Under the pieces are notes generated by a model, which saw only the letters and a program-made list of their open reading frames with translations, had not been told where the DNA came from and did no database searches. A stretch of DNA of 64,000 nucleotides. It comes from Bradyrhizobium sp. LTSP849. GTDB taxonomy: Bacteria > Pseudomonadota > Alphaproteobacteria > Rhizobiales > Xanthobacteraceae. This document shows positions 9,115 to 17,439 of this stretch, piece after piece; the first letter of the stretch is position 1; every line of letters begins with the position of its first letter. The translations under genes were made by a program, and so were the position numbers. The stretch spans positions 1 to 64,000 of the forward strand of contig NZ_JYMR01000008.1 in assembly GCF_000938255.1 (NCBI RefSeq), given 5' to 3'.

Positions 9115-9840
9115 ATGGACAGCCAAGAGGATTCCCTCAAGCCGACGACCGCGATCCGCGCCGCGGCGTTTTCGGTGCACATCTTCACCGCGTTCGGGGC
9201 GGCGATCGCGCTGCTGGCGATGCTGGAGGCCGTGCGCGAGCATTGGGCGGCGATGTTTCAATGGCTGGGCGTGGCCCTGATCATCGATGCGATCGACGGG
9301 CCGATCGCGCGCCGGCTGAACGTCAAGGACGTGCAACCGAACTGGTCGGGCGACGTGCTCGATCTCGTGGTCGACTTCCTCACCTATGTCTTCGTGCCGG
9401 CCTACGCGATCGTTGCCAGCGGCCTGTTGCTGCCGGTGGCCGCTCCATTGCTCGGTATCGCCATCATCGTCACCAGCGCGCTCTATTTCGCCGATCTGCG
9501 CATGAAGGCCGACGACAATCACTTTCGCGGCTTTCCGGCGCTGTGGAATGCGGCGGCGTTCTACCTGTTCCTGCTGCACTGGTCGCCGCTGTTGTCGACA
9601 CTGCTGGTCGCAGCCCTGGTGGTGCTGACCTTCGTTCCGTTCCACGTGCTGCATCCGGTCCGTGTCGTCCGGCTGCGCTGGCTGACGATGTCGCTGATCG
9701 CGATCTGGGCGCTGCTCGCCCTCTATGCGCTGGAGATGGATTTTCGGGTCGGCGCCGGCGTGACGATTGCGCTCTGCGCGATCGCGCTCTGGATCACCTT
9801 CAGCGACGCCATGATCCGGCTGGCAAGATCGTTCGCATGA
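9115..9840 (+). CDS. pcs: Phosphatidylcholine synthase
   Basis: A 241-residue inner-membrane CDP-alcohol phosphatidyltransferase with about eight helices. It carries the Pcs variant of the family motif: DG-xx-AR, 12 residues, then G-xxx-D-xxx-D (IDGPIARR ... SGDVLDLVVD). The 12-residue spacer instead of 8 separates Pcs from other family members. The reaction is CDP-diacylglycerol + choline to phosphatidylcholine + CMP (EC 2.7.8.24); phosphatidylcholine is a major rhizobial membrane lipid needed for symbiosis. Start at 9115 chosen; an ATG at 9073 is an alternative. The stop overlaps the next gene (ATGA), implying translational coupling. Confidence 0.92.
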   Translation: MDSQEDSLKPTTAIRAAAFSVHIFTAFGAAIALLAMLEAVREHWAAMFQWLGVALIIDAIDGPIARRLNVKDVQPNWSGDVLDLVVDFLTYVFVPAYAIVASGLLLPVAAPLLGIAIIVTSALYFADLRMKADDNHFRGFPALWNAAAFYLFLLHWSPLLSTLLVAALVVLTFVPFHVLHPVRVVRLRWLTMSLIAIWALLALYALEMDFRVGAGVTIALCAIALWITFSDAMIRLARSFA

Positions 9841-10571
9841 TGCATTTGTTGACCAGCCCCGAGGCCTGGGCCGCGCTGCTGACCCTGACCGCGCTTGAGA
9901 TCGTGCTCGGCATCGACAACGTCATCTTCCTGTCGGTGATTGTCTCGCGCATCCCCGAGAAGCAGGCCCACCGCGCCCGCCAGATCGGGCTGGGGCTGGC
10001 GCTGATCTTCCGCATCATCCTGCTCAGCCTGCTGGTCTGGCTGATCGGTCTGACCGCGCCGGTGTTTGCCTTCAAGGGCTACGACTTCTCCTGGCGCGAC
10101 CTGATCCTGATCGGCGGTGGCCTGTTCCTGATCGCGAAGGCGACGCACGAGATCCATGCCGAGGTGGAAGCCGATGGCGGCGAGGGCGACGGCAAATCCG
10201 GCCGCAATGCCTTCTTCTGGGTGATCGCCCAGATCGTCGTCATCGACATCGTGTTCTCGCTGGATTCGATCATCACCGCGATCGGCATGGCGCAGGACAT
10301 CGAGATCATGATCGCGGCCGTCGTGATCGCCTGCCTGATCATGTACATTTCGTCGGGACCGGTGGCGCGATTCGTCGCGGAGCATCCGACCACGAAAATG
10401 CTGGCACTGGCGTTCCTGGTGCTGATCGGCGTTGCGCTGGTTGCGGACGGATTCAAATTCCACATCCCGCGCGGCTACATCTATTTCGCAATTGCGTTCT
10501 CGGCGGCGGTGGAGTTCTTCAACGTGCTCGCCAAGAGCAACCGCAAGAAGGCCGGCAAGCCGTCGGTTTAG
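9837..10571 (+). CDS. TerC family membrane protein
   Basis: A 244-residue membrane protein with about seven helices. It has the TerC hallmarks ALEIVLGIDNVIFLS near the N-terminus and IVFSLDSIITAIGMA in the middle; the paired Asp residues within helices are conserved in the family. Some TerC-family proteins (Alx/MeeF type) export Mn2+ at the membrane. The ATG at 9837 overlaps the pcs stop, and an adjacent ATG at 9840 is possible. Substrate here is inferred only. Confidence 0.87.
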   Translation: MMHLLTSPEAWAALLTLTALEIVLGIDNVIFLSVIVSRIPEKQAHRARQIGLGLALIFRIILLSLLVWLIGLTAPVFAFKGYDFSWRDLILIGGGLFLIAKATHEIHAEVEADGGEGDGKSGRNAFFWVIAQIVVIDIVFSLDSIITAIGMAQDIEIMIAAVVIACLIMYISSGPVARFVAEHPTTKMLALAFLVLIGVALVADGFKFHIPRGYIYFAIAFSAAVEFFNVLAKSNRKKAGKPSV

Positions 10572-10664
10572 GCGTTCCACCCGGCGTCGAGTTGACAAGG
10601 CGGGCGCGATGTCTTTCGCTTGCTGTCAGGACGACCGAGAGCAAGAAGACGAGGAGCCTAGGCG

Positions 10665-11639
10665 ATGACCAAAGCGGTCCGTGTGCACAAGGTCGGAGGC
10701 CCCGAAGCGCTGGTCTATGAGAGCGTCGAGGTGCCGGCGCCGGCGAGCGGCGAGGTGCGCATCCGCCAGCATGCGGTCGGGCTGAACTTCATCGACGTCT
10801 ATTACCGCACCGGCCTCTACAAGGCGCCGGGGTTGCCCTTCATCGCCGGCAACGAGGCCGCGGGCGAAGTCGTTGCGGTCGGACCCGGCGTGACGAATTT
10901 CCATCCCGGCGACCGCGTCGCCTACTACCATAATCTCGGTGCGTACACGAGCGAGCGCAACATCCCCTGGGAGAAGCTGGTCAAGCTGCCCGACCACATC
11001 ACCTATGAGCAGGGCGCCGTGCTGATGCTCAAGGGCCTGACGGTCTGGTATCTCCTGCACAAGACCTTCAAGGTCGAGCCGCATCACCGCGTGCTGATCC
11101 ACGCCGCGGCCGGCGGCATCGGCCTGCTTGCCTGCCAATGGGCGAGGTCGCTTGGGGCGCACGTGATCGGCACGGTCGGTTCGCGGGCCAAGGCGGAGAT
11201 TGCCGAGGCCAATGGCTGCGATCACGTCATTCTCTACAACGAGGAAGATTTCGTCGCGCGCGTGAAGCAAATCAGCCGCAACGAGGGCTGCGACGTCGTC
11301 TATGACGGCGTCGGCAAGGCGACTTTCCCGGGCTCGCTGTCCTGCCTGAAGCCGCGCGGCATGTTCGTCTCCTTCGGCAATGCCTCAGGTCCCGTACCGC
11401 CGTTCTCGATCGCCGAGCTCAACAATCACGGCTCGCTGTTTGCGACGCGGCCGAAGCTCAACGATTACATCGGCACGCGCAAGGAGCTTCTGGAGGGCGC
11501 CGACACGCTGTTCGCCGCCGTCATCAATGGCAAGCTGCACGTGCCGATCAACCACGCCTACGCCCTGAAGGACGCCGCGAAGGCGCATATCGATCTCGAA
11601 AGCCGCAACACCACCGGCGCATCGATTTTGAAGCCGTAG
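10665..11639 (+). CDS. Quinone oxidoreductase (zeta-crystallin type, MDR superfamily)
   Basis: A 324-residue zinc-independent medium-chain reductase. It has the GroES-like N-terminal domain with GLNFIDVYYRTGLY and PFIAGNEAAGEV, then the NADPH fold AAAGGIGLLACQWARSLGAHVIG at about 145. No zinc-binding Cys cluster is present, as expected for quinone reductases. Length is normal for Qor. It reduces quinones with NADPH in the cytoplasm. It stands alone; an AGGAG-like element (GAGGAG) sits just before the ATG. The large inverted repeat at 11671 lies after it. Confidence 0.9.
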   Translation: MTKAVRVHKVGGPEALVYESVEVPAPASGEVRIRQHAVGLNFIDVYYRTGLYKAPGLPFIAGNEAAGEVVAVGPGVTNFHPGDRVAYYHNLGAYTSERNIPWEKLVKLPDHITYEQGAVLMLKGLTVWYLLHKTFKVEPHHRVLIHAAAGGIGLLACQWARSLGAHVIGTVGSRAKAEIAEANGCDHVILYNEEDFVARVKQISRNEGCDVVYDGVGKATFPGSLSCLKPRGMFVSFGNASGPVPPFSIAELNNHGSLFATRPKLNDYIGTRKELLEGADTLFAAVINGKLHVPINHAYALKDAAKAHIDLESRNTTGASILKP

Positions 11640-11670
11640 TTTTTCCGTCATCGTCGGTTGAGACAGCTTT

Positions 11671-11761
11671 CGTAGGGTGGGCAAAGGCGCGAAGCGCCGT
11701 GCCCACCATTTCGCAACGACGGTTTTGAATGGTGGGCACGCTTCGCTTTGCCCACCCTACG
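11671..11761. repeat. 91-bp palindromic repeat between convergent genes, likely bidirectional terminator
   Basis: The outer arms CGTAGGGTGGGCAAAG (11671-11686) and CTTTGCCCACCCTACG (11746-11761) are perfect 16-bp reverse complements. Inner arms GCGAAGCG...GTGCCCACCATT and AATGGTGGGCACGCTTCGC continue the stem to about 40 bp with one or two mismatches. The GTAGGGTGGGCAAAGCGAAGCG block is typical of dispersed repeats in Bradyrhizobium genomes (from memory). The right edge supplies the argD stop codon. In RNA the element would form a long hairpin for both convergent genes. Confidence 0.85.
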
Positions 11762-12953
11762 CCACGCGTCTGGCTGCGCCGGCCTTGGTTAAAATCCCGT
11801 CGAGACAATCGATCATCTCTGCGATCTCTCCCTTCGTCACGTTCAGCGCCGGCATGAAGCGCAGCGCGTCGACCTGCGGTGCGTTGAGGAGCACGCCGGC
11901 CTCGAACGCTTGTGCGACGATGCCAGGCGCGATCGGCAGCTTGAGGTCGAGCGCGAGCAACAGGCCGCGGCCGCGGACTTCACCGAGGCCGTGCCGCGCC
12001 GAAACCTTCTGCAGCTCGCTTTCGAGCAGCAGGCCGGTCTCGGCGACCGCCTTCAGGAACTCCGGCCTGCTGATCTCTTCGAGAACCGCAAGTCCGGCCG
12101 CACACATGATCGGGTTGCCGTTGAACGTGCCGCCCTGGTCGCCGTGCTCGAAACAGGCAGCGCGTTCGGTCGCAAGCAGAGCTGCGAGCGGCACGCCGCC
12201 GCCGATGCCCTTGCCGAGCGTCATGATGTCGGGCGCGATGCCGGTGTGCTCATAGTGGAACAGCTTTCCCGTCCGGCCCATGCCGGTCTGGATCTCGTCG
12301 AAGATCAGCAGCAGGCCATGCGCTTCGGTGAGCGCGCGCAGTTCCTGCAAAAACTGATCGGTCGCCGGCCACACGCCGGACTCGCCCTGGATCGGCTCCA
12401 GCATCACAGCGACAGTGTTGTCGTTGATCAGCCTTGCGATGGAGGCGATGTCGTTGAGCTTGGCCTTCTTGAAGCCCGCTACCTTCGGCTCGAACAGCGG
12501 CTCGAACGCCTTTTTGCCCGACGCGGACATGGTGGCGAGCGTCCGGCCGTGAAAGCCGCCCTCGAAGCTGATGATCTCGAATGCGCCGTTCCTGTGCAGG
12601 CTGCCATATTTGCGCGCGAGCTTGATCGCGCCCTCATTGGCCTCCGCGCCGGAATTGGCAAAGAACACCTGGTCGAAGGCGCTGTTGTCGACGAGCGCCT
12701 GCGCGAGCTTGAGGCTCGGCTCGTTGTAGAACGCCGGGCTCGGCGTCAGCAGCCGCTTGGCTTGTGCGGCGAGCGCGTCCGCAATCGCCGGCGGCGAGTG
12801 GCCAAGGCAGTTCACGGCCCAGCCCTGCACGAAATCGAGATAGCGCTTGCGGCTGTCATCCCACAGGTAGGAGCCGGCGCCGCGGACGAACACGGCCTTG
12901 GGCCGTGCAGTGATGTCCATCAGCGCATCATACGGATGGGTGGCGGTGGTCAT
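11757..12953 (-). CDS. argD: Acetylornithine aminotransferase (class III)
   Basis: A 398-residue PLP enzyme of the ornithine/acetylornithine aminotransferase family. It has [15 protein letters not shown] (cofactor phosphate), [14 protein letters not shown], the [14 protein letters not shown] stretch with the PLP-binding Asp, and [15 protein letters not shown] with the Schiff-base Lys. It transfers the amino group from glutamate to N-acetylglutamate semialdehyde in arginine synthesis; many ArgD proteins also serve lysine synthesis. The ATG at 12953 is preceded by AAGAGGAG. Upstream sits an Arg-rich leader ORF and terminator hairpin. The stop codon lies inside the palindromic repeat. No other arg gene is adjacent. 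Confidence 0.85.
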   Translation of the reverse strand: MTTATHPYDALMDITARPKAVFVRGAGSYLWDDSRKRYLDFVQGWAVNCLGHSPPAIADALAAQAKRLLTPSPAFYNEPSLKLAQALVDNSAFDQVFFANSGAEANEGAIKLARKYGSLHRNGAFEIISFEGGFHGRTLATMSASGKKAFEPLFEPKVAGFKKAKLNDIASIARLINDNTVAVMLEPIQGESGVWPATDQFLQELRALTEAHGLLLIFDEIQTGMGRTGKLFHYEHTGIAPDIMTLGKGIGGGVPLAALLATERAACFEHGDQGGTFNGNPIMCAAGLAVLEEISRPEFLKAVAETGLLLESELQKVSARHGLGEVRGRGLLLALDLKLPIAPGIVAQAFEAGVLLNAPQVDALRFMPALNVTKGEIAEMIDCLDGILTKAGAARRVA

Positions 12954-13014
12954 GTCGAACTCCTCTTGGGTTAGCGAAGATCTGGGGCGGTTGGAAAATG
13001 GACGCAGAATGCAA

Positions 13015-13043
13015 GAAGGCCGCACTTTGCGGGTGCGGCCTTC
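13015..13043 (-). terminator. Attenuator terminator hairpin upstream of argD
   Basis: Read on the minus strand, GAAGGCCGCA and TGCGGCCTTC form a perfect 10-bp GC-rich stem with a 9-base loop, followed by TTGCATT (weak U-tract). It lies 27 bases after the leader ORF and 62 bases before the argD ATG, where an intrinsic terminator would only make sense as a conditional one. The 5' arm and loop can instead pair with leader codons 20-23 (13092-13100), an antiterminator. Confidence 0.7.
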
Positions 13044-13069
13044 TCGAAAACTAAGCTGAATTCAGTGCT

Positions 13070-13159
13070 TCAGCGGCGTCGTCGGACATGGCGCAACCCG
13101 TCATCGTCGCGGGAGCGACGACGCATGGCTTGGCGCAGGTGGGTCCGAGAATTGATCAT
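13070..13159 (-). CDS. Arginine-rich leader peptide of argD (putative attenuator peptide)
   Basis: A 29-codon ORF with 11 arginines (positions 5, 9, 13-15, 17, 23, 26-29), including RRRSR and a terminal RRRR. A TTGACA promoter lies so close that transcription would start about 2 bases before the ATG, making the peptide leaderless or nearly so, as described for the trpL leader of Sinorhizobium. Codons 13-19 form a perfect 7-bp pause hairpin with a TCCC loop (13103-13122). Codons 20-23 (CGGGTTGCG) can pair with CGCACCCG at 13037-13030 in the terminator 5' arm. A caution: off-frame GC-rich DNA also encodes Arg runs, so the case rests on the combined architecture. Confidence 0.65.
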   Translation of the reverse strand: MINSRTHLRQAMRRRSRDDDGLRHVRRRR

Positions 13160-13168
13160 GGGGCGCGG

Positions 13169-13197
13169 CAATACATGCGAATGGCAGGGTTTGTCAA
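13169..13197 (-). promoter_or_regulatory. Sigma-70-type promoter of the argD leader
   Basis: On the minus strand, TTGACA (13197-13192) is a perfect -35 box inside CTTGACA; 17-18 bases later comes GTATTGC as -10. Transcription would start around 13161, next to the leader ATG at 13159. The stretch 13200-13450 upstream holds nothing else I can identify. Confidence 0.65.
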
Positions 13198-13453
13198 GCA
13201 GGCCTTTTGCGAAACACCCGCCTGGCGTGCATCGTGTTGCGCTCGGCTTTAGGAAAAAAGTGCGCAGTTTGTCGCGTCCGCACTTCGTACCAACCGGCGC
13301 GCCCGCGAGCGCCGGGCCTTGAACAACTGCGCGTCGCTCGATGGAAACCATCAAGCCTCTAGCGCGTTTGTGATCAGCCAACGCGAATTGGTTCGAACCG
13401 GACGCACCACCGGCGAGACCAAAAGGGCGGGACCAACCAGATAGTTTTCAGCC

Positions 13454-14401
13454 TTGTCCGACACGCCTTACCCGATCGACCTCGACAGCATTCACGGCGC
13501 GTTTCCGCCGGGCATCGAGGCGCCACCCCTGCTGCTGGATTTTGCCGGCTGGCTGAACGGGCGTCCCTGGGGCAGCGTCGGCTGCTTTTCGCTGCAAGGC
13601 CAGTTCTCCGACCAGGCACCGATCTTCGACGGCAGTCCGCTGCGCGACCGCTTCGCGCTATTCATGCGCTTGCCCGATGGCTCCGCCGTCGGCGGCTGGT
13701 ATGGCGCCGGTCTCGACCGCGACGATCCCCCGATCGTCGGGCTGGGGTCGGAGGGCGACTATCAATTGCTGGCGCCGACCCTCGACGGGTTGCTCGCGAA
13801 ACTCACGTCACAGCAGTTCGACAAGGCCTGGCACGATCTGCGGCCACACGACGAGGTCGAGTGTCAGACCGTCGCGTTGGCGCAATGGCTCGCCGGACGG
13901 CCGACCGACGAGAGGGTAGCGCCCGAAGATCATTCGTCAGACCTGCCCGACTTTCGCGGCTTCGTCGAGAAATGGAGCCGGGATCGCGAAGACTATTGGG
14001 CCAATCACCGGATGATGGCCGAGCTCGGCTGGCGGCTTGCTGCGCATCTGCCGAAAGGCAAGAACGACTGGGACAAGACCCGTTTCGAAGTGGCGATCGT
14101 CGGCAAGCAATACCAGGCGCGGATCCTCACGCGCGGGCCGCAGCCATTCGAGGAATCCGGTTCGATCGAATCCCTGCTGCGCGAATTGCGCGAAGACATG
14201 CGGCGGACGCAGCCCGAGCTCGGGCTGTGGCACGCGATGAGCTTTGGGCTCTACGCCGAGGGCCGGGTCATGCCGAACTTCGAGTACGATGTGCGCCCGA
14301 CCATCGATGGCGAGCCGGCGCTGCTGTCCGAAGCCAAAGCCGATCTCGCCCGCGCTCCGCGCCCCGAGCGCTGGGTGCCGAAATGGCTGACTGAAGCCTG
14401 A
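13454..14401 (+). CDS. Uncharacterised protein, possibly SMI1/KNR4 (SUKH)-like
   Basis: A 315-residue soluble acidic protein without signal peptide or membrane segment. The N-terminal 120 residues resemble in outline the SUKH/SMI1-KNR4 fold (FMRLPDGSAVGGWYG, then PPIVGLGSEGDYQLLAPTLDGLLAKL), and the end (LGLWHAMSFGLYAEGRVMPNFEYD) resembles the closing strands of YezG-type immunity proteins. Both folds are common in toxin-immunity proteins, but I cannot confirm either. The start is the TTG at 13454; no clear ribosome site is seen and no in-frame ATG follows for 65 codons. No toxin gene is adjacent. Confidence 0.55.
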   Translation: MSDTPYPIDLDSIHGAFPPGIEAPPLLLDFAGWLNGRPWGSVGCFSLQGQFSDQAPIFDGSPLRDRFALFMRLPDGSAVGGWYGAGLDRDDPPIVGLGSEGDYQLLAPTLDGLLAKLTSQQFDKAWHDLRPHDEVECQTVALAQWLAGRPTDERVAPEDHSSDLPDFRGFVEKWSRDREDYWANHRMMAELGWRLAAHLPKGKNDWDKTRFEVAIVGKQYQARILTRGPQPFEESGSIESLLRELREDMRRTQPELGLWHAMSFGLYAEGRVMPNFEYDVRPTIDGEPALLSEAKADLARAPRPERWVPKWLTEA

Positions 14402-14438
14402 TCGCTACTTCGCCCTTGCGCCCGACGCGTGCTTGGTG

Positions 14439-15389
14439 ATGCTGCCTCGGGGCAGCATCGGGGGGGCTGGTTTGATCAGATCAATACAGTTCGAGAAGAT
14501 TGGCACCGCGCCGACGCTTCCCGGATTTTCGCTCACTGCAAGCGGGGTTGCGGGCGACCAGTCGCTGCTGTTCTTGTTCGAGTTCTCGGACGGTGGCGCA
14601 TCGACAGCGACTGCGTTGCGCGCCTCTGGCGTACTGCCACATCCGAAGATGGGCAGGTTGAAATGTTACCGTTTGCTTAAGTCGAATGCCGGATCGGAGC
14701 TATGGATCGATCTGCCTCCCCTTGAACTCCACGCCTCCAAGATCGACCTCTTTCCCGACGGTCGCGTCCTGCTGGCGAGCTCCAGATGGAACTTCCAGGT
14801 CGAGACGGACTACAATCTGAATGGAATCATCTTCGATCCCCAGACCGGGCAAGCAAGCCGCGTCGGCCTGGGCGACGGCATTAGCGATCTCCAGATCGAT
14901 CAGCGTGGCCGGATCTGGGTTGGGTATTTCGACGAGGGTGTTTTTGGCAGTTCGGTCGGGCAGGCCGGTCTGGTTTGTTTCTCGGATTTGGGAGAGAAAG
15001 TCTGGGAATTTCCAGCAGATGCGGACCACACAATTGACGACTGCTACGCGCTCAATGTGACAGGCGCAGACGCTGCCATTTTCTTCTACTCGGATTTCCC
15101 GATCTGCAAGATTGGCGCTGATTTCCAATTGAGCTGGTGGCAAACGGAGCTACAAGGCTGTCATGCGTTCGCGATGTCAGCGACCGAAATCCTCTTCTCC
15201 TCGCAGTATCAGGAGTCCTCTGAGACCGCGCATATCGGACAATTAGATCGAGAGGGGGTCTTATATACCAAGCGAGCACGCCTGTTGATGCCCGACGGCT
15301 CAGGCCGTCCACCCGGCCGATTGCACGGGCGCGGCAACCATCTCTATCACTTCGGCGAAGACGGCATTTACCGGGCGACAGTGGTTTGA
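14439..15389 (+). CDS. Uncharacterised protein, beta-propeller-like
   Basis: A roughly 316-residue soluble protein, no signal peptide. Repeated aromatic-Gly-Asp turns (LFPDGRVLLASS, DLQIDQRGRIWVGYFDEGVFG, HLYHFGEDGIYRATV) about 45 residues apart suggest a beta-propeller of the SMP-30/NHL kind. Codon usage is visibly less GC-biased than in neighbours (for example TTATATACC near the end), a sign of recent acquisition. The start is unsure: ATG 14439, or TTG 14472, which has a GGGGGG stretch 5-10 bases upstream. It is convergent with rimO. Function unknown. Confidence 0.6.
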   Translation: MLPRGSIGGAGLIRSIQFEKIGTAPTLPGFSLTASGVAGDQSLLFLFEFSDGGASTATALRASGVLPHPKMGRLKCYRLLKSNAGSELWIDLPPLELHASKIDLFPDGRVLLASSRWNFQVETDYNLNGIIFDPQTGQASRVGLGDGISDLQIDQRGRIWVGYFDEGVFGSSVGQAGLVCFSDLGEKVWEFPADADHTIDDCYALNVTGADAAIFFYSDFPICKIGADFQLSWWQTELQGCHAFAMSATEILFSSQYQESSETAHIGQLDREGVLYTKRARLLMPDGSGRPPGRLHGRGNHLYHFGEDGIYRATVV

Positions 15390-15408
15390 GACCAGCGGGG
15401 AAGCGCCG

Positions 15409-16740
15409 TCAGAACCCCGCGACACTGCCGTGCAGATCGTATTGATCCGCGCGTTCGATCTTCGCGGTGACGATCTCGCCGACGCGCAAGGGCCGGCGGC
15501 TGGTGAGATAGACCGCGCCGTCGATCTCCGGTGCATCCGCCTTGGAGCGGCCTTTTGCCACCGTCGGCCCGACCTCGTCGATGATGATCTGCTGGCGCGT
15601 GCCGACCTTGCGCTTCAGCCTGCGTGCGGAGATCTTCTGCTGGCGCGCCATCAGCGCATTGTAGCGCTCCTGCTTGATCTCAGCGGGCACGGCACCTTCG
15701 AGCGCATTCGACGTCGCGCCGGCGACCGGCTCGTATTTGAAGCAGCCGAGGCGATCGATCTCGGCCTCATCGAGCCAGTCGAGCAGATAAGCGAAATCGG
15801 CATCGGTCTCGCCGGGGAAGCCGACGATGAAGGTCGAGCGTAAGGCGAGATCGGGGCACTCTTCGCGCCAGCGCTTGATCCGCGCCAGCGTCTTGTCCTG
15901 CGCCGCCGGGCGCTTCATCGCCTTCAGAACCTCGAGGCTCGCATGCTGGAACGGGATGTCGAGATAGGGCAGCACCTTGCCCTCGTTCATCAGCGCGATG
16001 ACCTCGTCGACATGCGGATAGGGGTAGACGTATTGCAGCCGGACCCAGGCCCCGAGCTCGCCGAGCTCCCGCGCGAGGTCGAGGAATCTGGCGCGGACCT
16101 GGCGGTCCTTCCACGGGCTCTCGGCATATTTCAGATCGACGCCATAGGCCGAGGTGTCCTGCGAGATGACGAGCAGCTCCTTGACGCCGGCATCGACCAG
16201 GCGCTCGGCTTCGCGCAGCACGTCGTTGGCCGGACGCGAGACCAGATCGCCGCGCAGCTTCGGGATGATGCAGAAGGTGCAGCGGTTGTTGCAGCCTTCG
16301 GAGATCTTCAAATAAGCGTAGTGGCGCGGCGTCAGCTTGATGCCCTGCGGCGGCACCAGGTCGAGATGCGGATTGTGGGCAGGCGGCAGGGCGCGGTGCA
16401 CGGCGTCGAGCACGCTCTCATATTGCTGCGGGCCGGTGATCGAGAGCACGCCGGGATAGGCCTGCTCGATCTGCTCGGGCTCGGCGCCCATGCAGCCGGT
16501 CACGATCACCTTGCCGTTCTCGGCCATGGCCTCGCCGATTGCCGAGAGCGACTCCTGCTTGGCACTGTCGAGAAAGCCACAGGTGTTAACGATGACGATG
16601 TCGGCCCCGTCATGTTTGCGGGCGAGCTCATAGCCCTCGGCGCGCAGGCGCGTGATGATCCGCTCGGAATCCACCAATGCCTTGGGACACCCGAGCGACA
16701 CGAAGCTGACCTTGGGCGCAGCCGTCTGTTCCATATCCAA
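15409..16740 (-). CDS. rimO: Ribosomal protein S12 methylthiotransferase RimO
   Basis: A 443-residue radical-SAM enzyme. The N-terminal UPF0004 domain has its three cluster Cys (SLGCPK, NTCGF, TGCMG), the radical-SAM core has CNNRCTFC at about 155, and a C-terminal TRAM domain follows. The [10 protein letters not shown] start separates RimO from MiaB. It adds a methylthio group to the conserved Asp of ribosomal protein S12 using two iron-sulfur clusters. Start at 16740, or the second ATG at 16734. It stands alone, divergent from nasT. Confidence 0.95.
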   Translation of the reverse strand: MDMEQTAAPKVSFVSLGCPKALVDSERIITRLRAEGYELARKHDGADIVIVNTCGFLDSAKQESLSAIGEAMAENGKVIVTGCMGAEPEQIEQAYPGVLSITGPQQYESVLDAVHRALPPAHNPHLDLVPPQGIKLTPRHYAYLKISEGCNNRCTFCIIPKLRGDLVSRPANDVLREAERLVDAGVKELLVISQDTSAYGVDLKYAESPWKDRQVRARFLDLARELGELGAWVRLQYVYPYPHVDEVIALMNEGKVLPYLDIPFQHASLEVLKAMKRPAAQDKTLARIKRWREECPDLALRSTFIVGFPGETDADFAYLLDWLDEAEIDRLGCFKYEPVAGATSNALEGAVPAEIKQERYNALMARQQKISARRLKRKVGTRQQIIIDEVGPTVAKGRSKADAPEIDGAVYLTSRRPLRVGEIVTAKIERADQYDLHGSVAGF

Positions 16741-16848
16741 AAATCTGCCTGATTGATCGGCAGGAGCTAGTCCTAATTGCCGTTAATTACAACCCTTTGC
16801 AGGGCGTTCCGGCGTGCTAAGGATGAATCGCCGGGTGGTGAGTGAGCA

Positions 16849-17439
16849 ATGAACGCCGAACAGTCGCCCAAAATCGTGATTGTCGACGAGAGCCCGATCC
16901 GGGCCGCGATCCTCCAGGAGGGGCTGCGGGAGGCGGGGTTTACGCAGGTCGTCCACATCAGCGAGATGCAGAGCCTTCTTGCGCGCATCTATGCCGTCGA
17001 CCCCGACATCATCCTGATCGATCTCGAAAACCCCAGCCGCGACGTGCTCGAAGCGATGTTCCAGGTCAGCCGTGCCGTGCGCCGGCCGATCGCGATGTTT
17101 GTCGACCAGAGCGATTCAGCTTCGATCCAGGCCTCGGTGGAGGCGGGGGTCTCAGCCTACATCGTCGACGGGTTGAAGAAGGAGCGCATCAAGCCGATCC
17201 TCGACCTCTGCGTGTCCCGCTTCAACGCCTTCGCAAAACTCCAGGAGGAGCTGGAGCGCACCAAGTCGCAGCTCGAGGACCGCAAGATCATCGAGAAGGC
17301 CAAGGGGATATTGATGAAGATCAAGGGCCTCAACGAGGACGAGGCCTACGTGCTGCTGCGCTCCACCGCGATGCGCGAGAAGAAGAAAATCGGCGAGATC
17401 GCCCAGTCGATCATCACCGCGTCGGAGATGCTGAAATGA
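16849..17439 (+). CDS. nasT: NasT: ANTAR-domain antiterminator of nitrate assimilation
   Basis: A 196-residue regulator: an N-terminal receiver-like domain (IVIVDESPIRAAIL; the phospho-acceptor position reads ILIDLEN) and a C-terminal ANTAR RNA-binding domain (about 135-190, IIEKAKGILMKIKGLNEDEAYVLLRSTAM). In the known NasS-NasT system NasT binds a two-hairpin RNA in target leaders and prevents termination; NasS without nitrate sequesters it. In Bradyrhizobium the pair also affects nitrous-oxide reductase. The stop overlaps the nasS start (ATGA), so the sensor and effector are made together. Confidence 0.92.
   Translation: MNAEQSPKIVIVDESPIRAAILQEGLREAGFTQVVHISEMQSLLARIYAVDPDIILIDLENPSRDVLEAMFQVSRAVRRPIAMFVDQSDSASIQASVEAGVSAYIVDGLKKERIKPILDLCVSRFNAFAKLQEELERTKSQLEDRKIIEKAKGILMKIKGLNEDEAYVLLRSTAMREKKKIGEIAQSIITASEMLK

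Noticed and set aside
8986..9654. Minus-strand N-terminal extension of the UbiH-type gene
   Set aside because: Antisense to pcs; the FAD motif begins 13 residues after the chosen start, as in the family.
13070..13381. 103-codon minus-strand frame containing the argD leader
   Set aside because: Its upstream part runs through the TTGACA promoter and has no coding character; only the last 29 codons fit a transcript.
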